64,000 nucleotides of DNA, taken from the NCBI GenBank assembly GCA_028554755.1, contig JAPTOF010000019.1, positions 1,250,001 through 1,314,000 of the forward strand, written 5' to 3'. A program made the translations under genes and the position numbers. The notes under the pieces are model-generated. The model ran no database searches, was not told the DNA's origin, and worked only from the letters and a program-made list of their open reading frames with translations. Of the stretch, positions 48,239-61,100 are shown piece by piece. Source of the stretch: Cordia subcordata. Taxonomy: Eukaryota; Streptophyta; Magnoliopsida; Boraginales; Cordiaceae. Within the stretch, counting starts at the first letter, position 1; the number at the start of each line of letters is the position of its first letter.

Positions 48239-48440
48239 GGGCATGTTTGAATTGGTATTTTTTTTAAGAAAAAAAATTATTTTAAAAAAGTTACATTAAA
48301 TTTATAATAACTATTTAATTTGATTTCTAAAAAAATTAAAACTTTAAAAAAAATTCATGTATAACGTTTTTAGAAATTAAAATTTTCAATTTAAAAAAAA
48401 ATTAAAAAATATTTTTAAAAAAATCAATACAAATGAGCCC
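48239..48440. mobile_element. Tourist-like MITE with TTA target duplication
   Basis: 202 bp. Left end GGGCATGTTTGAATTGGTA; right end in reverse complement GGGCTCATTTGTATTGAT. TTA flanks both sides (48236-48238 and 48441-48443), the preferred target of PIF/Harbinger elements. No ORF. Confidence 0.75.
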
Positions 48441-48443
48441 TTA

Positions 48444-50036
48444 GCTGAAAAAAAAAAAAAAGAGTACCAGAAAGACGTCAATGACAGAGTTGACAGGGAA
48501 AAGAGCAACTTCCACACCATTCTCCCAAGGATGAGAAGATGATAATGGCTTAGCATCAAAATTTCCACTATCATGATATACTAGCTACTATTATTATATG
48601 AGGACTTAAAAACTGACCTACATGAAAGGCAAGGAATTCCAAGGATATAAATGCATGAAGGCACATCAAACATTCTTGAGGGATAGAAAAACATTAAGAC
48701 AAAAACGAGGGGGAAAAAAAAACAATTATAGTGTTAAAATAAATGTAGATTTAGAATATAATTTCTTACTATACATTAAAAATTTAAATTATGGTCATTA
48801 TTTCACCATTTATTTAAAGGAATTATTGTCTGTGTTTATATTATCTTTAATATATATGAATTTTTTCTTTTTATTTTAACATGTCGAGTGCAATTTTAAA
48901 GTTATATTATACTTTTCAAAATATAGAATAGGAAATTTTGAACCACGGCTCGCGTATTTGATTAAATCTCGGAGAACTGGAAATCGCTATTCACTAGCTA
49001 ATGTGGAGAGCCCCTCCTTGCAATATCAAGCATGTTCGTCAAACTCTGACCAGAAGAAAAAGAAAAGGAAAGGCATGGCCATGGGAGTCTGACCGGAAGA
49101 AGAGCATGTTCATCAAACAAATGGCTCTTTCTTTCAACAGATGGAAATGTAATTGGGATTTTGAGGCAGGCCTCTCTGTGCAAAGTGGAAACTGAAGGTA
49201 CGGACAGCGCAGAAGCTCTTTGAGAAACGAGCAGAGCATAGAGCATAAATGTGGTTCACGTGTGATCCAAAAGTTGCCTCCACCTCAACTCCGTCGTGTC
49301 ATTTCTTTGCAAGTGAACTCCAAATCTATATATACGTATGTAAACCTAACATTAATTGTTAGATCATTCATAGTTATATTTTCATTTTATTAGTATTAAG
49401 AATATACGATAATCTCATTAAGTTATTAATAAACCAAAGACTCACAAATAAGATAATTTACAAAATCAAGCCATAATGAATCCGATTAACTTTTGTCAAA
49501 CACTAGTGTAATTCTAACTAAAAAACTTTAATTCAACCCTCACCGGATGGTTAATTCAACTTTCTAACACTTGATTGGTTCTACCGGTCATCACTCAATT
49601 CAGATGTCGCAAAACCAGGTAACTCGAGTTAGTGATAATTTTCGCATTATCTCTTATCATAATCAAAAACAAAAGTCCTCTCAACTTATAGAAGTTGCCT
49701 CATCCTAAAGACAAAGACGCTCTCGCACCTGATTAGGGATATGGTGGCCACTGTTCAACGTTACACTCAATTGAGCATGCAGCAGTTCAGTTGGCAAAAC
49801 TAGAAGAAGACCAGTCAAAGCGTTTTACACCACGCGCTCCAAAACTCGAGTGGCATCAGCATCTGCCACACCACATCATTTGTTAAATTTCATTTTTAAA
49901 ACCCGCGCCCGCAATATCTAACGCTGTCAGTCTGCTACACAAATACTTGGGACTTGGGAGCAGTTGGTTTTAGCTCATCTCATGCACAGCACGATACTCA
50001 GCAACACTTCATAGGAGAAAGAGAAGGAAAAAGTTA
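48444..50036 (+). promoter_or_regulatory. Intergenic DNA and presumed promoter of the ALC/SPT-type gene
   Basis: No gene supported. Between 49001 and 49130 two short blocks occur twice in swapped order (AGCATGTTC[G/A]TCAAAC and TCTGACC[A/G]GAAGAA), the trace of a local duplication. The DNA from about 49740 on is more GC-balanced, as expected of a promoter and leader. Confidence 0.35.
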
Positions 50037-50123
50037 ATGCTTAAAATGGGTTTTGCTGTTGAAGTGCGCTTAAACAGAGTCTGAAAACACTCACTAGTGG
50101 CCATGATCGTTAAACTGCTATAG
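50037..50123 (+). promoter_or_regulatory. Two upstream ORFs in the leader of the bHLH gene
   Basis: An ATG at 50037 opens a 15-codon frame ending in TGA at 50082-50084. A second ATG at 50103 opens a 6-codon frame ending in TAG at 50121-50123, 18 bases before the main start codon. If transcription starts upstream of 50037 both would be met by scanning ribosomes and could lower translation of the bHLH. The transcript start is not visible in sequence. Confidence 0.4.
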
Positions 50124-50141
50124 ACAATTATATTTTGTTTA

Positions 50142-52876
50142 ATGGCGGACATGTTTGATGTTGAGCCTGATGATATTTCTGTTTTTCTACGGCAAATTCT
50201 GCTCCGTTCATCTTCTTCTCCTTCTTCTTCGTCAAGTTTGGCGCAAAAGGCCGGTAATGAAATGCAGTGCTTGACAGCCACCAATGTTTCGCTTAACAAT
50301 GATCAGCAGTGTCCGGTTCAGTCTGTTTCCGGTTTGGACCGCGTAATCTCTCTGGTCGAGTCACCTTCCGGGCTGATCTATCCTTCAGGTGGGGTGTATT
50401 CTTCCTCCGGTGTTCGTTTTCCGGTGACACCGGTTAATGTTTCTTCATCTTCCGTCGGGACCGTTGAGAACGAGACAGATGAGTATGATTGTGAAAGCGA
50501 GGTACATTTTACACTCTCATGATGTAGTCTATTTTCTTGTTTCTTCTTTTTTTTTTTGGGTTTTTTGTGGTTGTCAATTTTTGGGAAATTAAAACGCGTG
50601 ACACACACTCGTATATTGAAATTAAAGCATGAGTAACGAAAAAAAAAATGCGCGTTGTTAAACGTGGTTTGGTCCTCTATCTGCGTCCACACCCACACTC
50701 TCAATGTGTTCAATGTTCTCAGGCTCTCTCTCACTCACACTCCCCATGGGGTGATCCTAAGGTACTACTTATATAATTAATGCAAGAATTTTATTTATAA
50801 AGGAGATTTTCTTACCTCCAAAATAAGATAAGGGATTTTCTCATTTATCAATTCTATTATAATTAAAACTCTTATCATAATTAAAATTTTAATTCTCATT
50901 AAAACTCTTTTTTAATTTGGATGAAATTGGATTTTGAGCCATAATTCAACATCAATTTTCTTGTTTCTTGTGTTAATATGTAATAGCTTTAAGTGTGTTG
51001 ATTTGACTAACTCTTAAAATACTTAAAAAAAACTTAAGGTGGTATCAAATAATTCATTTTATTCATTTATTGTATGTTATTGAGATAAAAGGAGTGGTGA
51101 AACTCGAAGAAATACATTTTGATAATTCAAAGTGGGTTATGATACGATGATAAATCATTAATTGATTTCAAAAGTTTTGAGCTGTTATAAAACTTATTTT
51201 ATTTAATTATTAAGGGGTACTGCCATGGCATGTGTTTGACTTTTGCAGGAGGGTTTGGTGGAAGAGGCACCGGTGGTGAAGTCAGCGCCACTACGCGGCT
51301 CCTCCAAAAGAAGCAGATCAGCTGAAGTTCATAATTTGTCTGAAAAGGTCGAGTTCTAAGCTTAAAGCCGTGCACTTTTGTTTGTAATGTTTCTCTAGTG
51401 TTGCTGTAACGGCATAATGCAAGTCTCTTTGTGAATTTGAACTTCTAGTTAGTTTCTGCTTAAATTACTTTCTTTTGTGCAGAGGAGGAGGAGTAGGATA
51501 AATGAGAAAATGAAGGCACTGCAAAATCTGATTCCCAATTCAAACAAGGTATAACATTGTTCTTGTAAAACTGAAATGTACAATTATTCATGATTAAAGA
51601 AAAGCAATCAGAAAGTTTTGATCTTTAACTAATTCTTTATAATTCCCACTCCCACCGGTCAATTAAGATACAAGAGCTTAAAAGTGAGAATGTTCAGTAC
51701 ATTTTCTTCTGCTAATGGCATTTGGTTCTATGGCAGACGGACAAGGCCTCAATGCTTGACGAAGCAATACAGTATCTTAAGCAGCTCCAACTCCAAGTGC
51801 AGGTTCATATCTGTGAGAGTGATTGCGTTTTCCAAGTGAAATTTTAAATGCATGGTTTTGTGCATTCAAGTGAAGCTACCATATTGTAGTGAAAACCCAC
51901 AACTCATTTACGTTATAGAATTTCCGTCTAGCTTTTTCTATTTCTCATTTATCTTGTCTCTGCCTGTGGTCCAATCGTTGGGCAGTGAAAGGGTAAGCGG
52001 GCAAGAGATATACCAACTGGAAGTTGCTTGCTTGAGCTTTCGATCTTGTTTCATTGTTTATGCCTCCCTTGACATGGTCAAGATTTGCCATTGCTTCTTT
52101 AACTCGGATATCACTTGAATTTCTTCAGATGCTAACAGTGAGAAATGGATTCAGCCTTTATCCTCTGTGCCTTCCTGGAGTACTGCATCAGTACCAACTT
52201 CCCCAGATGAAAATTGGATATTATGAAGGAAATGGATCAATGAACACGAATGTGGCTGAGTTGCCGCCAGTGGACCAAGATATACCACAATGTATGCCAC
52301 TTGGATTACCAGATAGTTATACCGTCCCAAAGCAGACATCAGTGGCCAATTGTTCATCTGTGAATAAGTTAGTAGCTTCGTTTGGGTGGGAATCATCTCA
52401 TGATAGATCCTTTCAGCACCCTGGATCGTCTCAGGTAGGTCAGTTGTGTTGCTGAAATTTACTAACAAAAGTTGATTGTAGCTGACCATCGTACATGTTT
52501 TTGCAATGCAAAGGGAATTCAGAGGGAGAAAGCATTGTCTTGTCAACGAATAAATGAGGATCATTCAACTTCAAGTTCGATAGGTAGGCTATCTCAACAC
52601 TTGTTCCGCATTTCGGGCTTTTTTTTTTTTTTTTTTTTTGTGAATGCTACTTGCTTTTCTAGCTTCTTTAAGGCATATTCAGTAAGTAAACATCAGACTT
52701 GGAATGTTACTTACCCTGCAGCTCGGTGTCAAAGAGCATATCATTTCGAGGGAATAGCGACTGACTTGAAGGAGAATCCTCGCCAAGCTTGCCTTCTGGG
52801 AAGCGAGCAATTAGAACGCGTCGGACTTGCAGATTTGGAACGTGAAGCTGTTATGTCACTGCAAATGGATGGGTAA
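50142..52876 (+). CDS. ALC/SPT: bHLH transcription factor of the ALCATRAZ/SPATULA group, 7 exons
   Basis: Exons: 50142-50501, 51249-51347, 51483-51548, 51737-51802, 52129-52434, 52514-52583, 52722-52876; in phase, 373 aa. An N-terminal amphipathic helix (Asp-Asp-Ile-Ser-x-Phe-Leu-Arg-Gln-Ile-Leu, about 10-20) and an acidic patch around Cys-Glu-Ser-Glu-Glu-Gly are hallmarks of the group. The bHLH spans about 140-197; its basic region carries His-Asn-Leu-Ser-Glu-Lys-Arg-Arg-Arg, the His/Glu/Arg set that reads G-boxes. The helix-loop-helix is split over exons 3 and 4, and Met-Leu-Thr-x-Arg-Asn-Gly follows. In Arabidopsis these nuclear factors shape carpel margins and fruit opening. SPT and ALC are paralogues; synteny here fits both, so I do not choose. 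The last 74 residues (exons 6-7) are less familiar, and the final exon could alternatively splice at 52872 to an acceptor near 52973. Confidence 0.88.
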
Positions 52877-54455
52877 ACATACTTGTACGAAATAAGTTTT
52901 GCTCTGAATATCATTGAATGAATGACCAATGACAAGCCTAATTTCTTTTCCTTCTGCTTTTTCTTTATCAGCATAGGGATTGGAACAGATCTCAGTTTTG
53001 ATATTAGTGACATTGTATGGGACTGTAAGCTTTGCTAACTTGGAAGAACTACTAGAACGACTCAACAAGCCGGAAAACGTTTTGCCTTTTTTGGTAATGA
53101 TTTTTCAAAAAAGTTGCATTCTTGAATTGCAGCGTCACAAATGTCAGCTGCTGCGACTTTGTATAGCTAATTCCTTTCTGATACTATTGCTTGCAGCGCA
53201 AAGATGCAAGCTTGCTCTTCAGATATTAGTAATGGAAGCATTTATGAAGTGTTTTTAACTACAAAATTTTAGGACCATGATGAAACCCATACTTATGGAA
53301 TATTACTATACATGTAACCCCTTGTTCAATGCATATATTGTTATTCCTAGATATTTTAGCATGGCTACTGCCTAAAGCCCCTTTTTTTTTTTTTTTGGGT
53401 AAAACACATAACATTAAGCTCCAATAAAATGCAAGGGGTTAAATTTATTTATTTATTTTTGGGTCAATGTTAGACGTTTAAGTTGAGAAATGGCCAGCTA
53501 AAATGTTGAAAAGCTCTATGACGATTCAGCTTCATTCCTTCATGTCTTGTTAGACCAGGCAATGAATATCCATCAGAATCCGATGTAGTCTTGCGTGTAT
53601 GGTATGGCATCTAAAGTGGAACATTGTTTCAATCAGCAGCATCATAAAACTTGGACAAAGTCTTTCATTGGAAATCTTCATCGTATCAAAGATATTCCTA
53701 TGCCCAAATTCTCAAGGGCAATAATTTCAACTTTGCACTTCTAGACCTCCGTCGGCTGCCCATTGTCTCCGGTCCAAACGTCACTTTTGCATTTTACCTA
53801 TATATTTTGTTAAAGTCGTATAAAATATCTTATAATTTTTAAAACTTGTACTATATTTTAAAGAATGCTGAATAGTCATCTAAAAAATTGGGAACTTTTG
53901 TAAAAGTTCGCGGATCTCAAAGCACGGGTTTTGTAATGCTTTGATAAGACACGGGATTTTTGCAATTTGCTCCTTTTGTAATATTGTCTATTATCACTTT
54001 AGACAATTATGAAACAAGAGCTCTCAAAATTATTGAAGGATTGGATAGAACTTGTGAGTGGTTAAAAATTTTAAGTTTAAAATTATTTCTGTTATTACAA
54101 ATATTGTTTGATCATTGATTGACCAAAAGCATACTTTGACATATTCTGCAGCACCTTGAAATTTATTATAAATTTAGTATGATCTTCTTTAAAATAAATC
54201 TTTTGTTGTTTAAAACAAGAATAGAAGCCAAAAAAAAAAAATGAAAGAAAGAAGAAAGAAGAAAAACAAAAACATTGATGATAAGTTCAACCTAAAGGCC
54301 AACAGAGACAAATAGTCCAATGTACATCTTTCCGCCCAAAATCAAATCCATTACTTCTGTTTGATACACACGCACCAAAAAAAAAAAAAAGAACAAAACA
54401 AAAAATTTGGCCCTTATCACACTCCACTCCAACCAAACCAAGCAAAACGTATCAA
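52877..54455 (+). other. 3' region of the bHLH gene and intergenic DNA
   Basis: No further gene supported. An open frame at 52980-53258 lies in the probable 3' untranslated region and shows no domain. A T tract is found at 53381-53396 and A-rich tracts near 54228-54260 and 54377-54410. Confidence 0.4.
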
Positions 54456-54678
54456 GGGCCCGTTTGGATGACTTTTTTTAGAAGCGTTTTTTTTAACGGT
54501 TTTTAAAAAATAATTTTTTTTGAAAGTTTAAAATTCTGGCTTTCAACAAAAATTGTATTTGAGTTTTTTTTAGAATTTTAATTTTTTTGAAAGTTAAATA
54601 AATAATTATTATAAATTTAATATAATTTTTCAAAAGGAAAGGTATTTTTCCTTGAAAAAAATCAATGCAAATAGAGCC
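54456..54678. mobile_element. Tourist-like MITE upstream of NAPRT
   Basis: Left end GGGCCCGTTTGGATGAC; right end in reverse complement GGCTCTATTTGCATTGAT. Target duplication not preserved. AT-rich, non-coding. It lies about 450 bases before the NAPRT start codon, so in its promoter region. Confidence 0.55.
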
Positions 54679-55125
54679 AAGGCGATTTCTCTTTAGCTGG
54701 CGTGGCGCGGGGGGCGGGGGAAATATGCTTGGATTTATTTTTTTTCACAATTGTGAATTAATTTGGAAAATCCCATTTCACTTTAGTTGACGTCAAAGGC
54801 CAGATTAAGCGCAGCCTCAAAATCCAATTTCAAACTTCTTCTTCCTCTTCTCGACAACCACACGTACCTCCATATCAGCATATCCTGTAACATTTTACCT
54901 TAAAATTCAATGCATACGACATAAATCTGATGCCTACGAGGATTCCATCGACAAGAATCATATATTCATATTCTCACACACGTACACACATACACACATA
55001 CACACATCGCATACATATATTATATACTTTTGTATCTGCATGCGATTTGCGTATATAAAAGGAAGCTAATTGAACTGAAGCCAATAACAAATCAAAACCT
55101 AGAAATCTTTTTGTGTTTTAGTGCA
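54679..55125 (+). promoter_or_regulatory. Presumed NAPRT promoter and 5' leader
   Basis: Contains a perfect palindrome TGACGTCA (54788-54795), the binding core of plant bZIP (TGA/C-box) factors, and CT-rich and ACACA-rich leader-like sequence from about 54835. Regulatory roles are inferred from motif and position. Confidence 0.4.
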
Positions 55126-58100
55126 ATGGAACGTGCGGCTAACGGTCGGGTGAAAGAAGCCAAACGGCGCGGGAAAATTGGTGGCCCCACCAATCCAATG
55201 GTGACGCCTCTCCTCACGGATCTCTATCAGTTCACTATGGCCTATGCTTACTGGAAAGCCGGCAAACATAACGAACGAGCTGTGTAAGTTCTTTCTATTC
55301 ACATAAAAGTGTGTGTGTGTGTGTGTATTTATATAACGTCGTTTATAAGCACTTTTCAGTTAAGCTTTTGTATTTGATTTGTTTTACTAACTATTTTATT
55401 CAATTTACGCCTTTGATCGTTCTCTTTTACCATTCTCGGTTGAGATATTATTATATATCATGTTGTTTTAGTTCGAAGTAATAAATGTGTGTGCATTTGC
55501 GATTTTAATCTATGTGGAGGATTTATTACGCTAAACGAAATTGAGCTTTTAATTCTTATTAGTTATAGGAGGTCGAATTGGGAGAGTGAGTTTCAAATTA
55601 ACAATTTGAGAATAGAGTCTCATGAAAGGTAACATTTTCTTGGCGGTGAAAGATTAGGTGAATCATCTGATTGATTGATGTTTTCCGGATTACTTCGCCA
55701 AAATTTAATGTACAAGTTATTTTGGTTTGTGATGCTGATATAGAATTTATGATGTCAAAGTGTTGGAGAATTTTATTAAGGCTTTATATAGATAAATTGA
55801 ATCTGTGTTCGCTAGATTAGCTGTCAGGCAATTGAAATTCCTGGGGAGTTATAAATTTGTGTATTGATAAGATCATTCACTAATTTTTGAAGCTTGATCT
55901 CTCCCCCCCAGATGAACCATATAGCCCAGAGAAACCATGAACCAGAATAGAAGGGCTTGTCCCACCCATGAGTAAATATTTCATAGTAGCCTTATTAGAT
56001 TGTACATCTTTCTTGGTATATCTAGATAATAGGTAGGAGCATAAACTGAAACATTCTGGAGCTACAAAGACAGTTATTAATTTGTTAGCACCGCATAAAA
56101 TCATTCCTCCTAGAGTAGCTGTTAATACGAATGAGAGAAACTCTGTTATAGCCATTTCTGTACACAAGAATACACAGAGTTGAACATAGGAAAATAAGAA
56201 ATTTGTTAGTTTGACGCAATTAGGATCGAGTTAACTAATTTCAATTAATTATGAGAGGCAACAATAATGCTACTTAATTAATTAATCTATTAGCTTCTTC
56301 TCACCTGCCACCGCAAACTACTGACTTCCTGCGGCATTTCAGATTATTAATATAAAGAAAACTAGAACTTGATAAATGGAGGTGTACTGTCTTGAACATT
56401 TTGCTGCTGTCAAGTTAATTCCATTTCCCTTCTTTATCCATGTTTTATAGTCCAAGATGAAAGCGCTAGTATTTTTGCGTTGGTAAAAATTGCAAGTGCC
56501 AACTATCAATTTTCCCACAGAAGGTTGAAGAAAGATTGTAACTGTTTCGCTACTCATTTTCTCAAAGATATTGCGGATACATTTTGTTGAAATTGTAAGC
56601 AGTGATCTTTGTAACACGTGCAACTTCAGACCTGATTTTTATGTCCTTGAATAAGCGATATCAGGTTTCCTAAGAATTTCACAATCCATTAGTACATGAT
56701 CATGTCCTCTTTTCCCTTTTTCAGACCTCTTTCCATTGATCTAGAACTATTTTTCCTTCTAAAATGGTGATTAGAGCCCACTATCAGCTTGCACCTTTAG
56801 ATTTCTTTTTCTTTGAACTGGTAAATATTACTATTAACCACTAATCATAAGATAATTATCTAATAAACTGGGTATTTGTTTATTTAATTGAAATGGGCCT
56901 TATTCCTAGTCTTTATATATTTCAGGTTCGATTTATATTTCCGAAGAAACCCGTTTGGTGGTGAATATACTGTTTTTGCAGGTTTAGAAGAATGCATGAA
57001 GTTCATTGCTAATTTTAGATTTACGGATGATGAGATTTCTTTCATCCGGGCATCTCTGCCTCAATCATGTGAGGTACACTTGTTTGACATTTACTTCAAT
57101 ATGGGAATACAGTAATATGATCCACTCAATTATCAGGCAATTGCTCCCTAGAAAATTATGTGAAAGTAGATGGTGTGAACTTCCCATGTAATATCTTACT
57201 TCTGTTAGGATAAGTATAACGCTGTATCAAGAGGATATACCTCTATGCATGAGGATTTTGCTGTCTGTGATACATGTGTTATGTGTCTCCAACAAATATG
57301 TAAAAGAAAATTTTTTATACAGTTAAAGTAATTGTCATCACTTGGCCTCCTTTAATAATAAAAATCCTTTTATCCAAGGAAGGAAGTCGTTGAGTTTGAG
57401 TAGCGGCTTTGATCCCTTAGTTTGAAAGCTTACTGTTTTCTTTCCAATTCTGTCTTAAATTTTGGAGCTTTTTTGGAACTTGCATGTTTGTTCAATCTAG
57501 AAGTATGTCAGTTTGTTTCCCAGAAAGGAAGGGCAAATACTCTAACAAAATTAGCTAGCACTGAAACAACTAGGTGAGATGTCAGCTTGAAAAGTTATCA
57601 GCTGATTGTGTACACAATCATCATCGAATTTCTTGATGGGTCAATCTCATGCCACCTTAATAGGATTTGTTAACATATCAATTAGGAAGTAGTTACACCA
57701 TAAGGATAGAGAAGCCAGGATTTCATTCTGGTATTAGTACTGTTTCTGACATGCATTTGTCAGCCATTATTCTGTTCTGGATACTTCATTTATATGTGTC
57801 ATTTTGCTTATGGAGTGAGTGAATTATTTATTTGGGCTATTTGTAACTGTAGGATGCATTTTATGATTATCTTCGAGGGATCGATTGTTCTGATGTTGAA
57901 CTGTATGCCATTTCTGAAGGTTCAGTTGTCTTTCCAAAGGTTCCCTTGATGAGGGTTGAAGGACCCGTTGCTGTGAGTACCTTTAGATTGTTTCTTTCTT
58001 CATCACAGCACTTAGAGCATCTTCTGAAGTGCTGATATCAGATATTGCTTTTCAGTTTCCTTTTCTCATTATCACCTACAATAATTTCCTCAATTATTCT

Positions 58101-61100
58101 TTTGTTGTTCAAGGTGGTTCAACTGCTGGAAACTTCTTTTGTAAATCTTATAAATTATGCATCATTAGTAGCTACTAATGCTGCAAGGCATCGGTTTGTT
58201 GCTGGGAAGTCCAAACTTCTCCTTGAATTTGGGCTTCGACGAGCGCAGGTTCTCTTTCCCAGACCATTTCTTTAAAAGAATTAATTGAGAAAATTGATTA
58301 ATAGTTTAGAGATATCTTATGTTTTGTATATAGGGCCCAGATGGTGGTATCAGCGCATCAAAGTATACATATATGGGGGGATTTGATGCAACAAGGTGGC
58401 TTACCTTCTGCATATTAGTTATTGCTTTAATTATCAATTTCCTTTTGCTGATCATGTTACACGATATGAACGGGCTTATTTCTGGTACATGTTATAATTG
58501 ACAGCAATGTAGCAGCTGGGAGATTATTTGGGATCCCACTCCGTGGAACGCATTCCCATGCCTTTGTTAGCTCATTTATGGTAGGGTTTTTTCTTCTCCT
58601 TTCCTTCCCTCGATGCTCTTCCTTCTCTTTCACTTGCTTGCTCTCTCCCCATCTCTTCCATCAAATGGGCCTCTACCTCAACTCTACACATGAGAAAATC
58701 AGCTACCATTTTTGCCACTATGCTTAAAAGCTTTAAATTAATCATTATTAGGAAGCAATGTAACTTTCTGAATGCTAATCAAGGCATATCCTGTCTTCTT
58801 TGAATTCTGGGATTAATCCTTTCACTTATTGCATGATGTATAAGGAAACAAGAATTCTATATTTTCTTACCATACCTTTGTCATAGATGAACTTAAGTTC
58901 AAAGCATTTTGGTTTAGGTTCTATATAGAAAGTGAATAGTTTGATTGCCTCAAGGTCATTGTCCTTTGAACTCAGTTCTTGATTGTTCCTGTCCACTAAA
59001 GAAAAGGATCAACGTCAACGGAAAACTTGATTTCCATTTGAAGACCATTAACACTTGATTACAGTAAGCACGTTTTTGGCCTAAGAACTGGGGAACAACT
59101 TTGTTTACTATACACATACCCTTTTTTTGGTATACACATACTTGTGATTTTGTTTTGATGTATCTGATTTTGTCAGCTGTAAAACTTACTTGGAAGTATG
59201 TGTTAGTTTATATCATACGGCTCATTGGCAAATGTGGAACGGTGACAGAAAAAGCACAATCCTGACAAATAACTTTTCTTGAAACTCTTTAATGTTTTAT
59301 CTGTTGATTATTTCAAGAAATGCTTGATTATAGATCATTTCTCTCGAGGTTATTTTTCTTCCGACTGGGGTTCCCCTATCTTAATGTTCCTAATATCGAT
59401 GGAGGAAATAACAATGCGAAGGAAAACAGCGCAGGCTGGGGTTTCCAGAACAATGTAAATCCTTGCATCTGGATTCAGAGAAATATTCTATAGAGTAATA
59501 TTACAGGGGCTATCCAGACTTCGGGATTCCCTTCTACTACTAACGTTTCTCATTTAAATGTATGTAGACGTTTTAGTCTTTGCTATTGTCATATCAGTGT
59601 CTTTCTTCTTGTATCTTAATACCTTGATTGATCCTTTCACTTGCAGAGCCCAGATGAGATTACAGAGAAGTCGCTAAAAAGTTCTGATGGCTCAAGTTTG
59701 TGTAAAGATTTTGTTAGTCAAGTTCAGAAATGGTTAAGCAAATTAAAGGTACCCTGGTTGCTCATCTTATCTTTGAAATTCACATATGGTTTACATGTTT
59801 GTATTTTATTTTCTCCAGTCATATGCTTCCATATTATGCTTATAATTTTATTGTTTTATGAGTGTCATGTTAGAAGTTTGTGCAATGCATATTATGCTTT
59901 ATCTCATGGATGGAGGGGACAACTTTTTATGTACTTTGGTTTGAGTTATTCCATGTTAGTATTTTTAAGTTGAACTCTCTTCTTTCTGGATGGCATATCT
60001 ATGATTTTTATTTATTATCTTTCTGCCTCTATCTCCACTGCCTACTCATTCATATTTTTTTGTCCCTTTATGTCCCTTTCCTTTTGGAGCTGGCATAAGA
60101 AGAGAATATGAGTTTGTAGATACTGTCATCTTGGATCTGCATCACACAGGTGTGAAAGATCTATGGGGTCTTTATGAGAACTTAATATCCATTATAATTG
60201 CCCTAGAGGTTTTAAAACCTTTAATTTCATGACTGTAATTAATTGGATGTGCTTTCTAAAATGCTTTCAAGTAAGGAAGTTTATCTAACCATGCCTAATA
60301 CTCAAGTAATATAATTTGAAAACATTAATCGGTGGTCTACATATAACAAAGGCCCTAATGTATATAAAATCATAGTCTCGCTGACATATGCATTTGTTCT
60401 GTTTCAGTGTCCCCAGATTTCGTGTTCTGAAAACTGTGAGGCTGGAATTATTGAAAAATTAGTTATAGCTCTTAGGTCAGCATGTGCTTTATTGTGGAGT
60501 TTTGACAATGGACTTAGTGCGTATAGGAATATTGATTTTTGCTTAAGATAGTGAAAACAGTTCATATTCTATGTTTCTCTTTTCTCTTCCTGGTAACCAG
60601 ACATGGTTAGTGCTATCATTTTTACATTACGACACCCTCTTTTGTTCAAATAAGTTCTGATATTTGTATTTGATCAGTAAAAGTTGAATTCATGAGCTTT
60701 TGGAGGTTATTCATATGTATATGTTCTATCTGCCTCCTTCATAATAAAATAAGAGAAAGGGAAAAATAAAAGACTATAAAGAACAGATGGGAAAACGCTT
60801 AGTGGTAACTGCTGCTTTGCATTGCTGGATAGAGACCGCACTAGAAACTTAGTGATTCCTCACTTGATTGCTAACAGTTGTATCTGTTGAGCTAACAATT
60901 CATATTGTGATCATTCCAGTGGTCGCGTTTACTTGGTGGACTTTTCGGTGAGACCAATCAAAGTGAATTAGCAGCTTTCACATCATATGCTCTTGCATTC
61001 CCTGACAACTTCTTGGCCCTTGTAGATACGTATGATGTAAGTACATTATGAATTATTTATTTGAGACTTCCTGACTTTGAATTCTGCAATCTACTGTTGG

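Noticed and set aside
52980..53258. A 92-codon frame after the bHLH gene as a separate gene
   Set aside because: It lies directly after the stop codon, most likely in the 3' untranslated region or an alternative last exon, and shows no known motif.
56339..56623. Minus-strand frame next to the ndhB insert as more plastid DNA
   Set aside because: The translation does not resemble ndhB or any other plastid protein I know; the plastid similarity stops near 56190.
60408..60475. An additional coding exon of NAPRT
   Set aside because: Its length breaks the frame, and the direct joint of 59748 to 60920 gives a conserved family sequence; kept only as a possible unproductive exon.
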